Below, piece after piece: positions 45,114 through 51,159 of a stretch of DNA of 64,000 nucleotides. The notes below the pieces were generated by a model, which was not told the origin of the DNA, made no database searches, and saw only the letters and a list, made by a program, of their open reading frames with translations. The translations under genes and the position numbers were made by a program. Numbering within the stretch: the first letter of the stretch is position 1; each line of letters begins with the position of its first letter. Source of the DNA: Daejeonella lutea (GTDB taxonomy: Bacteria > Bacteroidota > Bacteroidia > Sphingobacteriales > Sphingobacteriaceae); the NCBI RefSeq assembly GCF_900168015.1, contig NZ_FUYR01000003.1, positions 248,001-312,000 of the forward strand, written 5' to 3'.

Positions 45114-46034
45114 CTATTTTTCTATAATAAAGCTGCTTAGGTTTACAAATTGTTCAACCCTCTTGGAAATCTGAGCCTTTGTAAGATCTTTAATCTTTTC
45201 AGTGCCAAATTTCTCAACACAGAATGAAGCTAATGCAGAGCCATAGATGATTGCGTTCTTCATGCTCGCGAAGTTTATCGTGCCTACCTGAGCAAGGTAT
45301 CCAATGAATCCGCCCGCAAATGTATCACCCGCGCCCGTCGGGTCGAATACTTCTGCCAAAGGCAAAGCCGGTGCAGAGAAAATAAGGTCATCATGGAATA
45401 AAAGTGCTCCGTGCTCACCTTTTTTAATGATCAGATACTTTGGTCCCATCTTTAATATTTTCTTGGCCGCTTTAACTAAGGAGTACTCGCCTGAAAGCTG
45501 ACGTGCTTCGGCATCATTAATCGTTAAGACATCAATGTTTTTGATAACTCCCAACAGATCATCCAGAGCAATATCCATCCAAAAGTTCATGGTGTCCAAG
45601 ACGATCAGTTTAGGACGTTTTTTAAGTCGACTGATAACGGTTTGCTGAACCTGTGGAGTTAAATTTCCCAGCATCAGGTACTCACAATCCTGGTAACTGT
45701 CTGGTATGATCGGATCGAAATCCGCTAGCACATTAAGCTCTGTTACCAGCGTGTCACGGCTATTCATGTCGTTATGATATTTGCCAGACCAGAAAAACGA
45801 CTTCTCACCTTTCTTTATCTGAAGGCCTTCTGTGTCGATACCGTGATCGTTAAAGCTTTTGATATCACCGGCATGGAAATCTTCGCCGACTACACCGACG
45901 ATCTTAACCTTGTTATAGAAGTATGAAGCTGCAAGGCTCGCATAGGTAGCCGCGCCACCCACAATTTTCTCTGTTTTCCCGAAAGGAGTTTCAATTGCAT
46001 CGAAGGCAACGGTACCAATTATTATAAGGCTCAT
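45114..46034 (-). CDS. PfkB-family sugar/nucleoside kinase
   Basis: A 306-residue ribokinase-like kinase. The substrate-side glycine pair is in GGAATYASLAASYF (about 25) and the ATP-side signature is DPTGAGDTFAGGFIGYL (about 236-252), with Asp248 (GAGD) as expected catalytic base. The start MSLIIIGTVAFDAIETPFG is typical of the adenosine/ribokinase-like group of Bacteroidota. The substrate cannot be told from sequence. It is transcribed away from the tRNA-Asn gene. Confidence 0.9.
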   Translation of the reverse strand: MSLIIIGTVAFDAIETPFGKTEKIVGGAATYASLAASYFYNKVKIVGVVGEDFHAGDIKSFNDHGIDTEGLQIKKGEKSFFWSGKYHNDMNSRDTLVTELNVLADFDPIIPDSYQDCEYLMLGNLTPQVQQTVISRLKKRPKLIVLDTMNFWMDIALDDLLGVIKNIDVLTINDAEARQLSGEYSLVKAAKKILKMGPKYLIIKKGEHGALLFHDDLIFSAPALPLAEVFDPTGAGDTFAGGFIGYLAQVGTINFASMKNAIIYGSALASFCVEKFGTEKIKDLTKAQISKRVEQFVNLSSFIIEK

Positions 46035-46096
46035 ATTTATTTTAAAAAATTTTGATGCAAATATTGGATTAATAATTTAAAATCCCGAATATTGCA

Positions 46097-46154
46097 CTCC
46101 CGAAAGGGAGAAACGTATACTCGTTTCTAAAACCGGAGACCATGATAATGGTCT
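46097..46154. other. Three small hairpins before tRNA-Asn
   Basis: CTCC/GGAG (46097-46110), AGAAACG/CGTTTCT (46109-46128) and AGACCAT/ATGGTCT (46137-46154) follow each other in the 60 bases before the tRNA. They may belong to the tRNA leader or to the divergent PfkB promoter. Confidence 0.4.
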
Positions 46155-46161
46155 GAGAAAT

Positions 46162-46235
46162 TCCCGAGTAGCTCAGCCGGTTAGAGCATCTGACTGTTAA
46201 TCAGAGGGTCGCTGGTTCGAGCCCAGCCTCGGGAG
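46162..46235 (+). tRNA. tRNA-Asn (GTT)
   Basis: A full cloverleaf: acceptor TCCCGAG/CTCGGGA, D stem GCTC/GAGC, anticodon stem TCTGA/TCAGA around the loop CTGTTAA with anticodon GTT at 46196-46198, T stem GCTGG/CCAGC with TTCGAGC loop, and discriminator G at 46235. The 3-prime CCA is not encoded. A hairpin terminator follows at once. Confidence 0.97.
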
Positions 46236-46242
46236 CAAAATG

Positions 46243-46270
46243 AAAGCCTTACAGAGATGTAAGGCTTTTT
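46243..46270 (+). terminator. Terminator of tRNA-Asn
   Basis: AAAGCCTTAC (46243-46252) pairs with GTAAGGCTTT (46259-46268) around AGAGAT, followed by a T-rich tract. An almost identical copy lies at 46387-46414. Confidence 0.85.
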
Positions 46271-46334
46271 CTTTTTAAGACTTTTCGTAGCGACATGGAT
46301 TAGGACATTTGTATTTGTTCCTGCACTTGCGGCA

Positions 46335-46478
46335 TTAATCAGAGGGTGGCTGGTTCTCCCGTATCTACGGGATCGGAAGCAAAATGAAAGCCTTACAGAG
46401 ATGTAAGGTTTTTTCGTTTCAAGGATTTTCTTAGCGACGTGGATAAGGTCATCGGTATCCAGTCCCGCACGTGTGGGA
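46335..46478. repeat. Decayed copy 2 of the tRNA-Asn 3-prime half and terminator
   Basis: Begins TTAATCAGAGGGTGGCTGG, as in the anticodon loop and arm of tRNA-Asn. It carries the same AAAATGAAAGCCTTACAGAG terminator and a diverged tail. The T arm is broken by a substitution (TCTCCCGTATCTACGGGATC), so no tRNA can form. It lies 138 bases after copy 1. Confidence 0.85.
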
Positions 46479-46519
46479 TTAATCAGAGAGTGGCTCGTTC
46501 GAGGCCCAACTCGGGAGAT
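46479..46519. repeat. Decayed copy 3 of the tRNA-Asn 3-prime half
   Basis: Begins TTAATCAGAGAGTGGCTCG and ends in CCCAACTCGGGAGA, matching the tRNA-Asn 3-prime half with scattered changes. It lies 144 bases after copy 2. The terminator copy is missing. Confidence 0.75.
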
Positions 46520-46550
46520 TGTTTAAAGGCAATTCAGCATCACCTTGTCA

Positions 46551-47618
46551 TTAGGCATGTTCACCGCCTTCAATAGCGCTAATCTTATCATTAATGAGTC
46601 GAACCATTCCGTCTAATTCATCAGCGCATTTACCAATCAAATTAATAAACTCTTCCTTTTCGGATGGGTCGGCAGATTCTCTTATCAGGTCCATTAAGCC
46701 CAGGATCGAAGCGACCGGCCGACGGACTTCGTGCGAACTGGTCCATGATATTTCCCTCAGGACAGTATTTTGCCGAAGAATTTCGTTTTCGTACGCAACA
46801 CGATTGGTGATATCACGGAAATTACAGACGATCGCATTGATGTGCTCATCAGCTAGTAAATTCGTGAAAAGGCATTCTAGCCAAATGTAATTCCCGTCCC
46901 GGTGAAGTGATCGATAGACAATAATTACGGGCAGAGCCGGATTTTGAACCATTTTTTCGAAGGAATCTTGCACCCTTTCCCTGTCTTCCGGGTGAATGTG
47001 AGCATTGATATCCTTGTCAATGTTCAGCTCATTACTCCACCCAATGATGCGTGTAGCAGATGGACTATTATAGAAAACCCTAAATTCCCTGTCTAACAAG
47101 GTAATGCCATCATGACTATGTTCAATGAGTTTGCGAAAGCGCAGCTCATTTGCCACAACGCGGCTCGTTTGTTGTCTAACACGTTGTTCGAGTTCTCGAT
47201 GCATTGCCTCACGCTGTTCCTCGATTATTTTACGCTCAGTTTGGTCACGGGTCATTTTCGCAAATCCCACATGCTTGCCGTCATGATATAAGGGAGTAAA
47301 AACGATATTAGCCCAAAAGCGTGAACTGTTTCTCCTGATACGCCAGCCCTCACTTTCATAAATACCATTTTGAAGTGCAGCGTCGAGATTGTGTTGAGGT
47401 AAATTGCTCAAGATGTCTTCGGGCAAATAGAAAGTAGAAATATGCTTGCCAACAATATCTTCTTCTTTATAACCTTTAATTCTTTCTGCTCCAGCGTTCC
47501 AGGTGAGAACATAGCCCTGGGGATCGATCATAAAAATTGCGTATTCTTTAACACTGGCAATGAATAATTTGAACAGCGTCTGATCTACAACAGGAGCTTT
47601 GTTGGTAATAGTCTGCAT
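46551..47618 (-). CDS. PAS-PAS protein ending at the DHp helix, no ATPase domain
   Basis: A 355-residue soluble protein. PAS domain 1 lies at about 12-130 (YVLTWNAGAERIKGYKEEDIVGKH), a coiled coil at about 130-160, and PAS domain 2 at about 165-280 (HDGITLLDREFRVFYNSPSATRI, PEDRERV). A DHp-like segment follows with the phospho-acceptor context TSSHEVRRPVASILGLMDLI (about 292-311) and a second helix. The protein then stops: there is no N, G1 or G2 box of a histidine kinase ATPase. It may be a phosphotransfer or dimerisation partner, or a pseudokinase. A second protein of this design is at 58088. Confidence 0.82.
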   Translation of the reverse strand: MQTITNKAPVVDQTLFKLFIASVKEYAIFMIDPQGYVLTWNAGAERIKGYKEEDIVGKHISTFYLPEDILSNLPQHNLDAALQNGIYESEGWRIRRNSSRFWANIVFTPLYHDGKHVGFAKMTRDQTERKIIEEQREAMHRELEQRVRQQTSRVVANELRFRKLIEHSHDGITLLDREFRVFYNSPSATRIIGWSNELNIDKDINAHIHPEDRERVQDSFEKMVQNPALPVIIVYRSLHRDGNYIWLECLFTNLLADEHINAIVCNFRDITNRVAYENEILRQNTVLREISWTSSHEVRRPVASILGLMDLIRESADPSEKEEFINLIGKCADELDGMVRLINDKISAIEGGEHA

Positions 47619-47880
47619 GGTTCCCAGAGGTAATTTGCTTAAGCAAGTTAATATTTCTCCAATACTTTATTATCAATATAACGAATTCTCTTACATCATT
47701 TTGTACTAGAATCCTTTTTTTCTCCTGGTCCCGGATGCAGGCTTCACCTCGAATGCCTATAATCGAGGCAGATAAACATGGTTCATGGGAATGAATAATC
47801 CCTGAACTCTTAGAGAAGGCAGCATAGTGAATACATCCGACTAATCCTTCAGAAAGTTCTTTCAAAATAAAATTTAGATT

Positions 47881-47896
47881 TGGAATATTCATTCCA
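47881..47896. promoter_or_regulatory. Candidate TetR operator upstream of tetR
   Basis: TGGAAT and ATTCCA are separated by four bases, and on the minus strand the site reads TGGAATGAA, shared with the larger palindrome at 48489-48510. It lies 18 bases before the tetR start. Confidence 0.45.
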
Positions 47897-47914
47897 ATTT
47901 CTCACCTTTGTCCT

Positions 47915-48472
47915 GTGGATAAGAAAGAACAGATAATCCTTGCTGCCATGCGTTTGTTAACCGAACGCGGGGTTCAGGCAACCCCCATGTCGGCTATTGC
48001 GAAAGCTGCTAACACCGGTATGGGCACGATTTACAATTATTTCGCGACTAAAGAAGAACTGATCAACGCGATTTATCTCTACATCAAACGGTCCGAAATT
48101 CACCTGGTTGCCAAAGCACTGGAATCGGATTCTTCGCTTAAATCCCGCTTCTTTAGCTTTTACACAGCGTTTATAAGTTTCTATTTCAAATACCCTGAAA
48201 GTTTTGCTTTTATGGATCAGTTCCACAGTTCTCCAATTATTACTCAGTCGACTCGTGATGCCGGACAGGCTGATTTTATGCCAGTCATATCACTTATTCA
48301 GCAGGGGCAACAGGACGGGATCATTAAAAACATGGATCTGGATGCGCTACTGCATTTCCTGGCTGGAACTATTACTACCTATGTACGATGGGTGAAGGGC
48401 AGTGGGAAAGATAATGATCAGGCTTTGGTTGATCAGCAGCTTCGCCTGGTGTGGGATGCAATAAAAGAGTAA
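47915..48472 (+). CDS. TetR-family transcriptional regulator
   Basis: A 185-residue regulator. The N-terminal DNA-binding domain is KEQIILAAMRLLTERGVQATPMSAIAKAANTGMGTIYNYFATKEELINAIY (in parts), with the TIYNYF recognition-helix signature at about 43-48. The C-terminal ligand domain is diverged. The GTG at 47915 is taken as start because the next ATG would delete part of the first helix. It is followed by an NAD(P)-binding protein with a large palindrome between them. The ligand is unknown. Confidence 0.9.
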   Translation: MDKKEQIILAAMRLLTERGVQATPMSAIAKAANTGMGTIYNYFATKEELINAIYLYIKRSEIHLVAKALESDSSLKSRFFSFYTAFISFYFKYPESFAFMDQFHSSPIITQSTRDAGQADFMPVISLIQQGQQDGIIKNMDLDALLHFLAGTITTYVRWVKGSGKDNDQALVDQQLRLVWDAIKE

Positions 48473-48488
48473 AAAAATTTAACATAGT

Positions 48489-48510
48489 ATGGAATGAACG
48501 TTCAGTCCAT
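48489..48510. promoter_or_regulatory. Candidate TetR operator, 22-bp palindrome
   Basis: Two 11-base arms, ATGGAATGAAC and GTTCAGTCCAT, are complementary at all but one position and meet at a CG centre. It sits between tetR and the NAD(P)-binding protein gene and overlaps an in-frame ATG at 48494, which argues that translation starts at 48524. Confidence 0.6.
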
Positions 48511-48523
48511 TAGACAAAACATT

Positions 48524-49171
48524 ATGAAGAAATTAAAAGTGATTATTACAGGTGCTACGGGAATGGTTGGTGAAGGGGTATTGCTACATTGCCTGCAAAG
48601 CGAAGAGATCGAAAAGGTGCTAATGATCAACCGTAAGTCATACAAATTTTCCCATCCTAAGTTACGCGAGCTCTTGGTTCCTGACTTTAATAATTTGGCG
48701 GATTATAGCGAGCAGCTGACAGGATTCGACGCGTGCTTTTATTGCGCCGGGGTAAGTTCTCTGGGGATGAAGGAAGCTGAATACACCCGTATTACATATA
48801 CTACTACCCTCAATTTTGCAAAGGTGCTATATGCCTTAAATCCGCAAATGATCTTCAATTTTGTAACCGGTACTCTCACCAAAACCAATGGTTCTCAAAT
48901 GTGGCAGCGCGTAAAGGGCAAAACCGAAGAGGATCTGATGGCAATAGGTTTTAAGGGCCAGTATAATTTCCGACCAGGTTTGATGAAGCCGGTTGCCGGA
49001 CAGCGAAACGTTAAGGGTTTTTTCAAACCCGTTATTGCAGTCCTCTCCATTCTGATCCCGAATCAGACACTTACATTACATCAGGTCGGCGAAGCAATGA
49101 TCCACACGATTACAAAAGGCTACGACAAGCAGGTGCTGGAAATCAGCGATATAAAAACACTGGCAATTTAA
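48524..49171 (+). CDS. NAD(P)-binding epimerase-like protein
   Basis: A 215-residue Rossmann protein of the atypical short-chain reductase type. The cofactor loop is VIITGATGMVGEGVL (residues 6-20), and a CAGVSSLGM segment lies near 80, with a Tyr (YTRITYTTT) region after it. The catalytic YxxxK is not obvious, so enzymatic activity is uncertain. The start at 48524 gives MKKLKVIITGATG. It is probably under the control of the adjacent TetR protein. Confidence 0.85.
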   Translation: MKKLKVIITGATGMVGEGVLLHCLQSEEIEKVLMINRKSYKFSHPKLRELLVPDFNNLADYSEQLTGFDACFYCAGVSSLGMKEAEYTRITYTTTLNFAKVLYALNPQMIFNFVTGTLTKTNGSQMWQRVKGKTEEDLMAIGFKGQYNFRPGLMKPVAGQRNVKGFFKPVIAVLSILIPNQTLTLHQVGEAMIHTITKGYDKQVLEISDIKTLAI

Positions 49172-49226
49172 TTCAGACAAACTGTAAACGTCCCTGGTCC
49201 CTATTCTTTGTCCGAATTTACATTCC

Positions 49227-50360
49227 ATGAAGCGAGTTTATAAAATATTGAAATACATTATGATCACATTAATTTCACTGGTGGCTCTGTTGAGCCTGGT
49301 TACCTTCTTATTCCTGCAGCACCCTCAGTTTCGCCAGGCGGAATCAACCGGGCGTTTTGAGCGGATTAAACAATCCAAGCACTACAAGGATGGTGCTTTC
49401 GCGAACCTTAGCTTTACTCCTAATCTCACGGAAGGCTATTCGATGACAGGCGTTCTTTATGACTTCATTTTTAACAAGAACCCGAGGAAAAAGCCATCAA
49501 AGGCGATACCGCATGTACAAACCGATCTGAAAAGCCTACCTGCCGACAGCAATGTGGTGATCTGGTTCGGGCACTCGTCCTATTACATGCAGGTCGACGG
49601 CCTCAAAATCCTGGTCGACCCGGTATTTAGCGGTAATGCATCCCCATTACCGGGTACAACCAAAGCTTTTGAGGGGACGAACACCTATGGCGTAAAAGAT
49701 CTTCCAGAAATTGATTATTTGCTGATCAGTCACGACCATTACGACCACCTCGATTATAAAACTATAAAAGAATTGAAGGGAAAAGTTAAGCATGTGATCT
49801 GCGGTCTCGGAGTAGGTGCCTATTTTGAGCAATGGGGATATAATGCGGAAATCATTTCAGAACGTGATTGGAATGAAACCATCGATCTGACAAACGGTAT
49901 CAAGATCCATACGCTAACAGCACGCCACTTCAGCGGCCGCACCTTTAAACGCAATAATACCCTGTGGCTGGCTTATCTGCTGGAAACTCCTGAGCAAAAG
50001 ATCTTCATTGGAGGTGATGGCGGTTACGATAAACACTTTGCTGAGATTGGAAAGCGCTTTGGTTCGATCGATTTAGCTATACTGGAAAATGGCCAATATA
50101 ATGTCGCCTGGCGAGCCATTCATTGCCTTCCGGAAGAAGTTGTCCAAGCTGCGAAGGATCTGAATGCTAAACGGGTGATGCCAGTGCATTCAGGCAAGTT
50201 CTCCCTGGCCCAGCATAGCTGGGATGAGCCGCTTAATGAAGTGTCGCGTTTGAGTAAAGAGGCGAACATCCCATTGGTTACACCAACTATTGGTGAGGTG
50301 GTTTGGATGGAAGATGAGGGGCAAGTGTTTAGGGAATGGTGGAAGGGAGTGGAGAATTGA
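49227..50360 (+). CDS. Metallo-beta-lactamase-fold hydrolase, NAPE-PLD/UlaG-like
   Basis: A 377-residue protein with one N-terminal membrane helix (IMITLISLVALLSLVTFLFL, about 11-30). The MBL fold starts at WFGHSSYYMQVDGLKILVDPVFSG. The metal motif is LISHDHYDHLDY (HxHxDH, about 170-181). Further ligands lie in TARHFSG (about 231) and GGDGGYD, and the last His in MPVHSGKFSL. The family includes NAPE-specific phospholipase D and UlaG; members are often membrane-bound and act on lipids. The true substrate is unknown. It may share a transcript with the gene 56 bases upstream. Confidence 0.88.
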   Translation: MKRVYKILKYIMITLISLVALLSLVTFLFLQHPQFRQAESTGRFERIKQSKHYKDGAFANLSFTPNLTEGYSMTGVLYDFIFNKNPRKKPSKAIPHVQTDLKSLPADSNVVIWFGHSSYYMQVDGLKILVDPVFSGNASPLPGTTKAFEGTNTYGVKDLPEIDYLLISHDHYDHLDYKTIKELKGKVKHVICGLGVGAYFEQWGYNAEIISERDWNETIDLTNGIKIHTLTARHFSGRTFKRNNTLWLAYLLETPEQKIFIGGDGGYDKHFAEIGKRFGSIDLAILENGQYNVAWRAIHCLPEEVVQAAKDLNAKRVMPVHSGKFSLAQHSWDEPLNEVSRLSKEANIPLVTPTIGEVVWMEDEGQVFREWWKGVEN

Positions 50361-50891
50361 GGTTGGGAGTGGAGAATTAGAGCGTGAAATAGTATTGGCT
50401 CTGGCCGTTCGCAATTGCCATGCTCAATGGATTATGCTCATTGCACCTTCTCTGAATAATATTTCTCAAATATTATATTCCTCTCTTCGGGGAGCCTAGT
50501 AACTGACAGGTGGAAACACACAACACTTTTCTAAAAACCGCACGAAAACCGCAAAATTTATCTCATCTCTCGGGTACTCTCTAAATACTGCTTTAACACT
50601 GAGATCACACTCTCTAAGTACTGAGATAAGAACTCAGTGTGGCTGCAATCTTTTGCTGTTTTGATAGAAGTTTAGTGATTTTTGCTGTTTTTTGCGCCCC
50701 CTGAAAAACATGCTGTTTAATGGTTTTAAAAATGGATGGCAAGCGGGTGAATTAGTTGCCACTTTTCTCACGCAAAAGACCAAAATTCTAAGCTCATCTT
50801 CTCGTTTTGCTTGATGCCACAGAAAATCTATAACTAATTAATAATCAGAGATATAAATATCATTAAATCCTCAAAAATCTGTCTTTTTTTC

Positions 50892-50922
50892 TTGTGATTA
50901 TCAATCGTTTTTTGTATCTTAT
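50892..50922 (+). promoter_or_regulatory. Candidate promoter of the structured leader
   Basis: TTG at 50892-50894 and TATCTTAT at 50915-50922 are 20 bases apart. The second is a partial match to TAnnTTTG, so this is a tentative call. Confidence 0.3.
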
Positions 50923-51060
50923 AAGGTGCAGGATTGCCTGCTCGTTCTTTGAAATCTTGGAATTTTATCACCTTAAGGGAGGTGCATTTATCATAAGGCG
51001 AAAGCCTTTCTATCATATTTGAAAGCACCGGATGTTTCCGGAAACTTCCGGTGCTTTTCA
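50922..51060 (+). promoter_or_regulatory. Structured leader or small RNA with competing hairpins
   Basis: Segment TAAGGTG (50922-50928) pairs with CACCTTA (50969-50975) around a hairpin GCAGG/CCTGC (50928-50941). The same CACCT can instead pair with AGGTG (50980-50984). GGTGC (50981-50985) can pair with GCACC (51026-51030), which is the foot of a long terminator-like hairpin, 51023-51033 with 51048-51058, with an inner GTTTCCGGAAAC palindrome. A hairpin AAGGC/GCCTT lies at 50995-51009. The T-tract is only four bases. Switch-like behaviour is inference; it could also be an independent small RNA. Confidence 0.45.
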
Positions 51061-51074
51061 AGATTACCTTACTC

Positions 51075-51097
51075 TTATTTATAATTATTCTAAATAA
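51075..51097. promoter_or_regulatory. Fur-box-like palindrome
   Basis: Arms TTATTTATAAT and ATTCTAAATAA around a single T match at 10 of 11 positions. TCTAAATAA recalls Bacteroidota Fur boxes, and a partial second copy (ATCTAAATAAG) lies just before the start codon near 51145. The downstream siderophore receptor supports an iron-dependent role. Confidence 0.55.
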
Positions 51098-51159
51098 TTT
51101 GCATTTGTCAGATGACTCTCTTTTCTTTGTCGCTGTTTATAATCAATCTAAATAAGAAA

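Larger units (their letters stand above)
46236..46550. other. Gene-free region after tRNA-Asn
   Basis: It holds no gene. Nearly all of it is accounted for by the two partial copies of the tRNA-Asn 3-prime half, the terminator copies, and their diverged tails. Confidence 0.7.
50361..51159. other. Long leader region before the siderophore receptor
   Basis: No gene is seen in about 800 bases. The start holds two copies of GGGAGTGGAGAATT (50345-50358 and 50365-50378), the first within the preceding coding end. CACTGAG near 50609 is inverted as CTCAGTG near 50634. A structured leader lies at 50922-51060 and a Fur-box-like palindrome at 51075-51097. Confidence 0.55.

Noticed and set aside
46335-46519. 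Two further tRNA genes after tRNA-Asn
   Set aside because: Only the 3-prime halves are present; acceptor 5-prime strand and D arm are missing and the T arm is damaged in copy 2.
47548-47892. Minus-strand ORF of 114 codons overlapping the start of the PAS protein gene
   Set aside because: It overlaps the real gene by about 70 bases, has no family signature, and its composition is odd (many Cys, His and Ser). It looks like chance.
50345-50378. Further heptad array after the MBL-fold gene
   Set aside because: The repeat GGGAGTGGAGAATT recurs at 20 bases, not a multiple of seven, so it was not counted with the arrays.
50922-51060. Known riboswitch (cobalamin, SAM, TPP, FMN) before the siderophore receptor
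   Set aside because: None of the conserved cores I know is present. It is kept as an unassigned structured leader.
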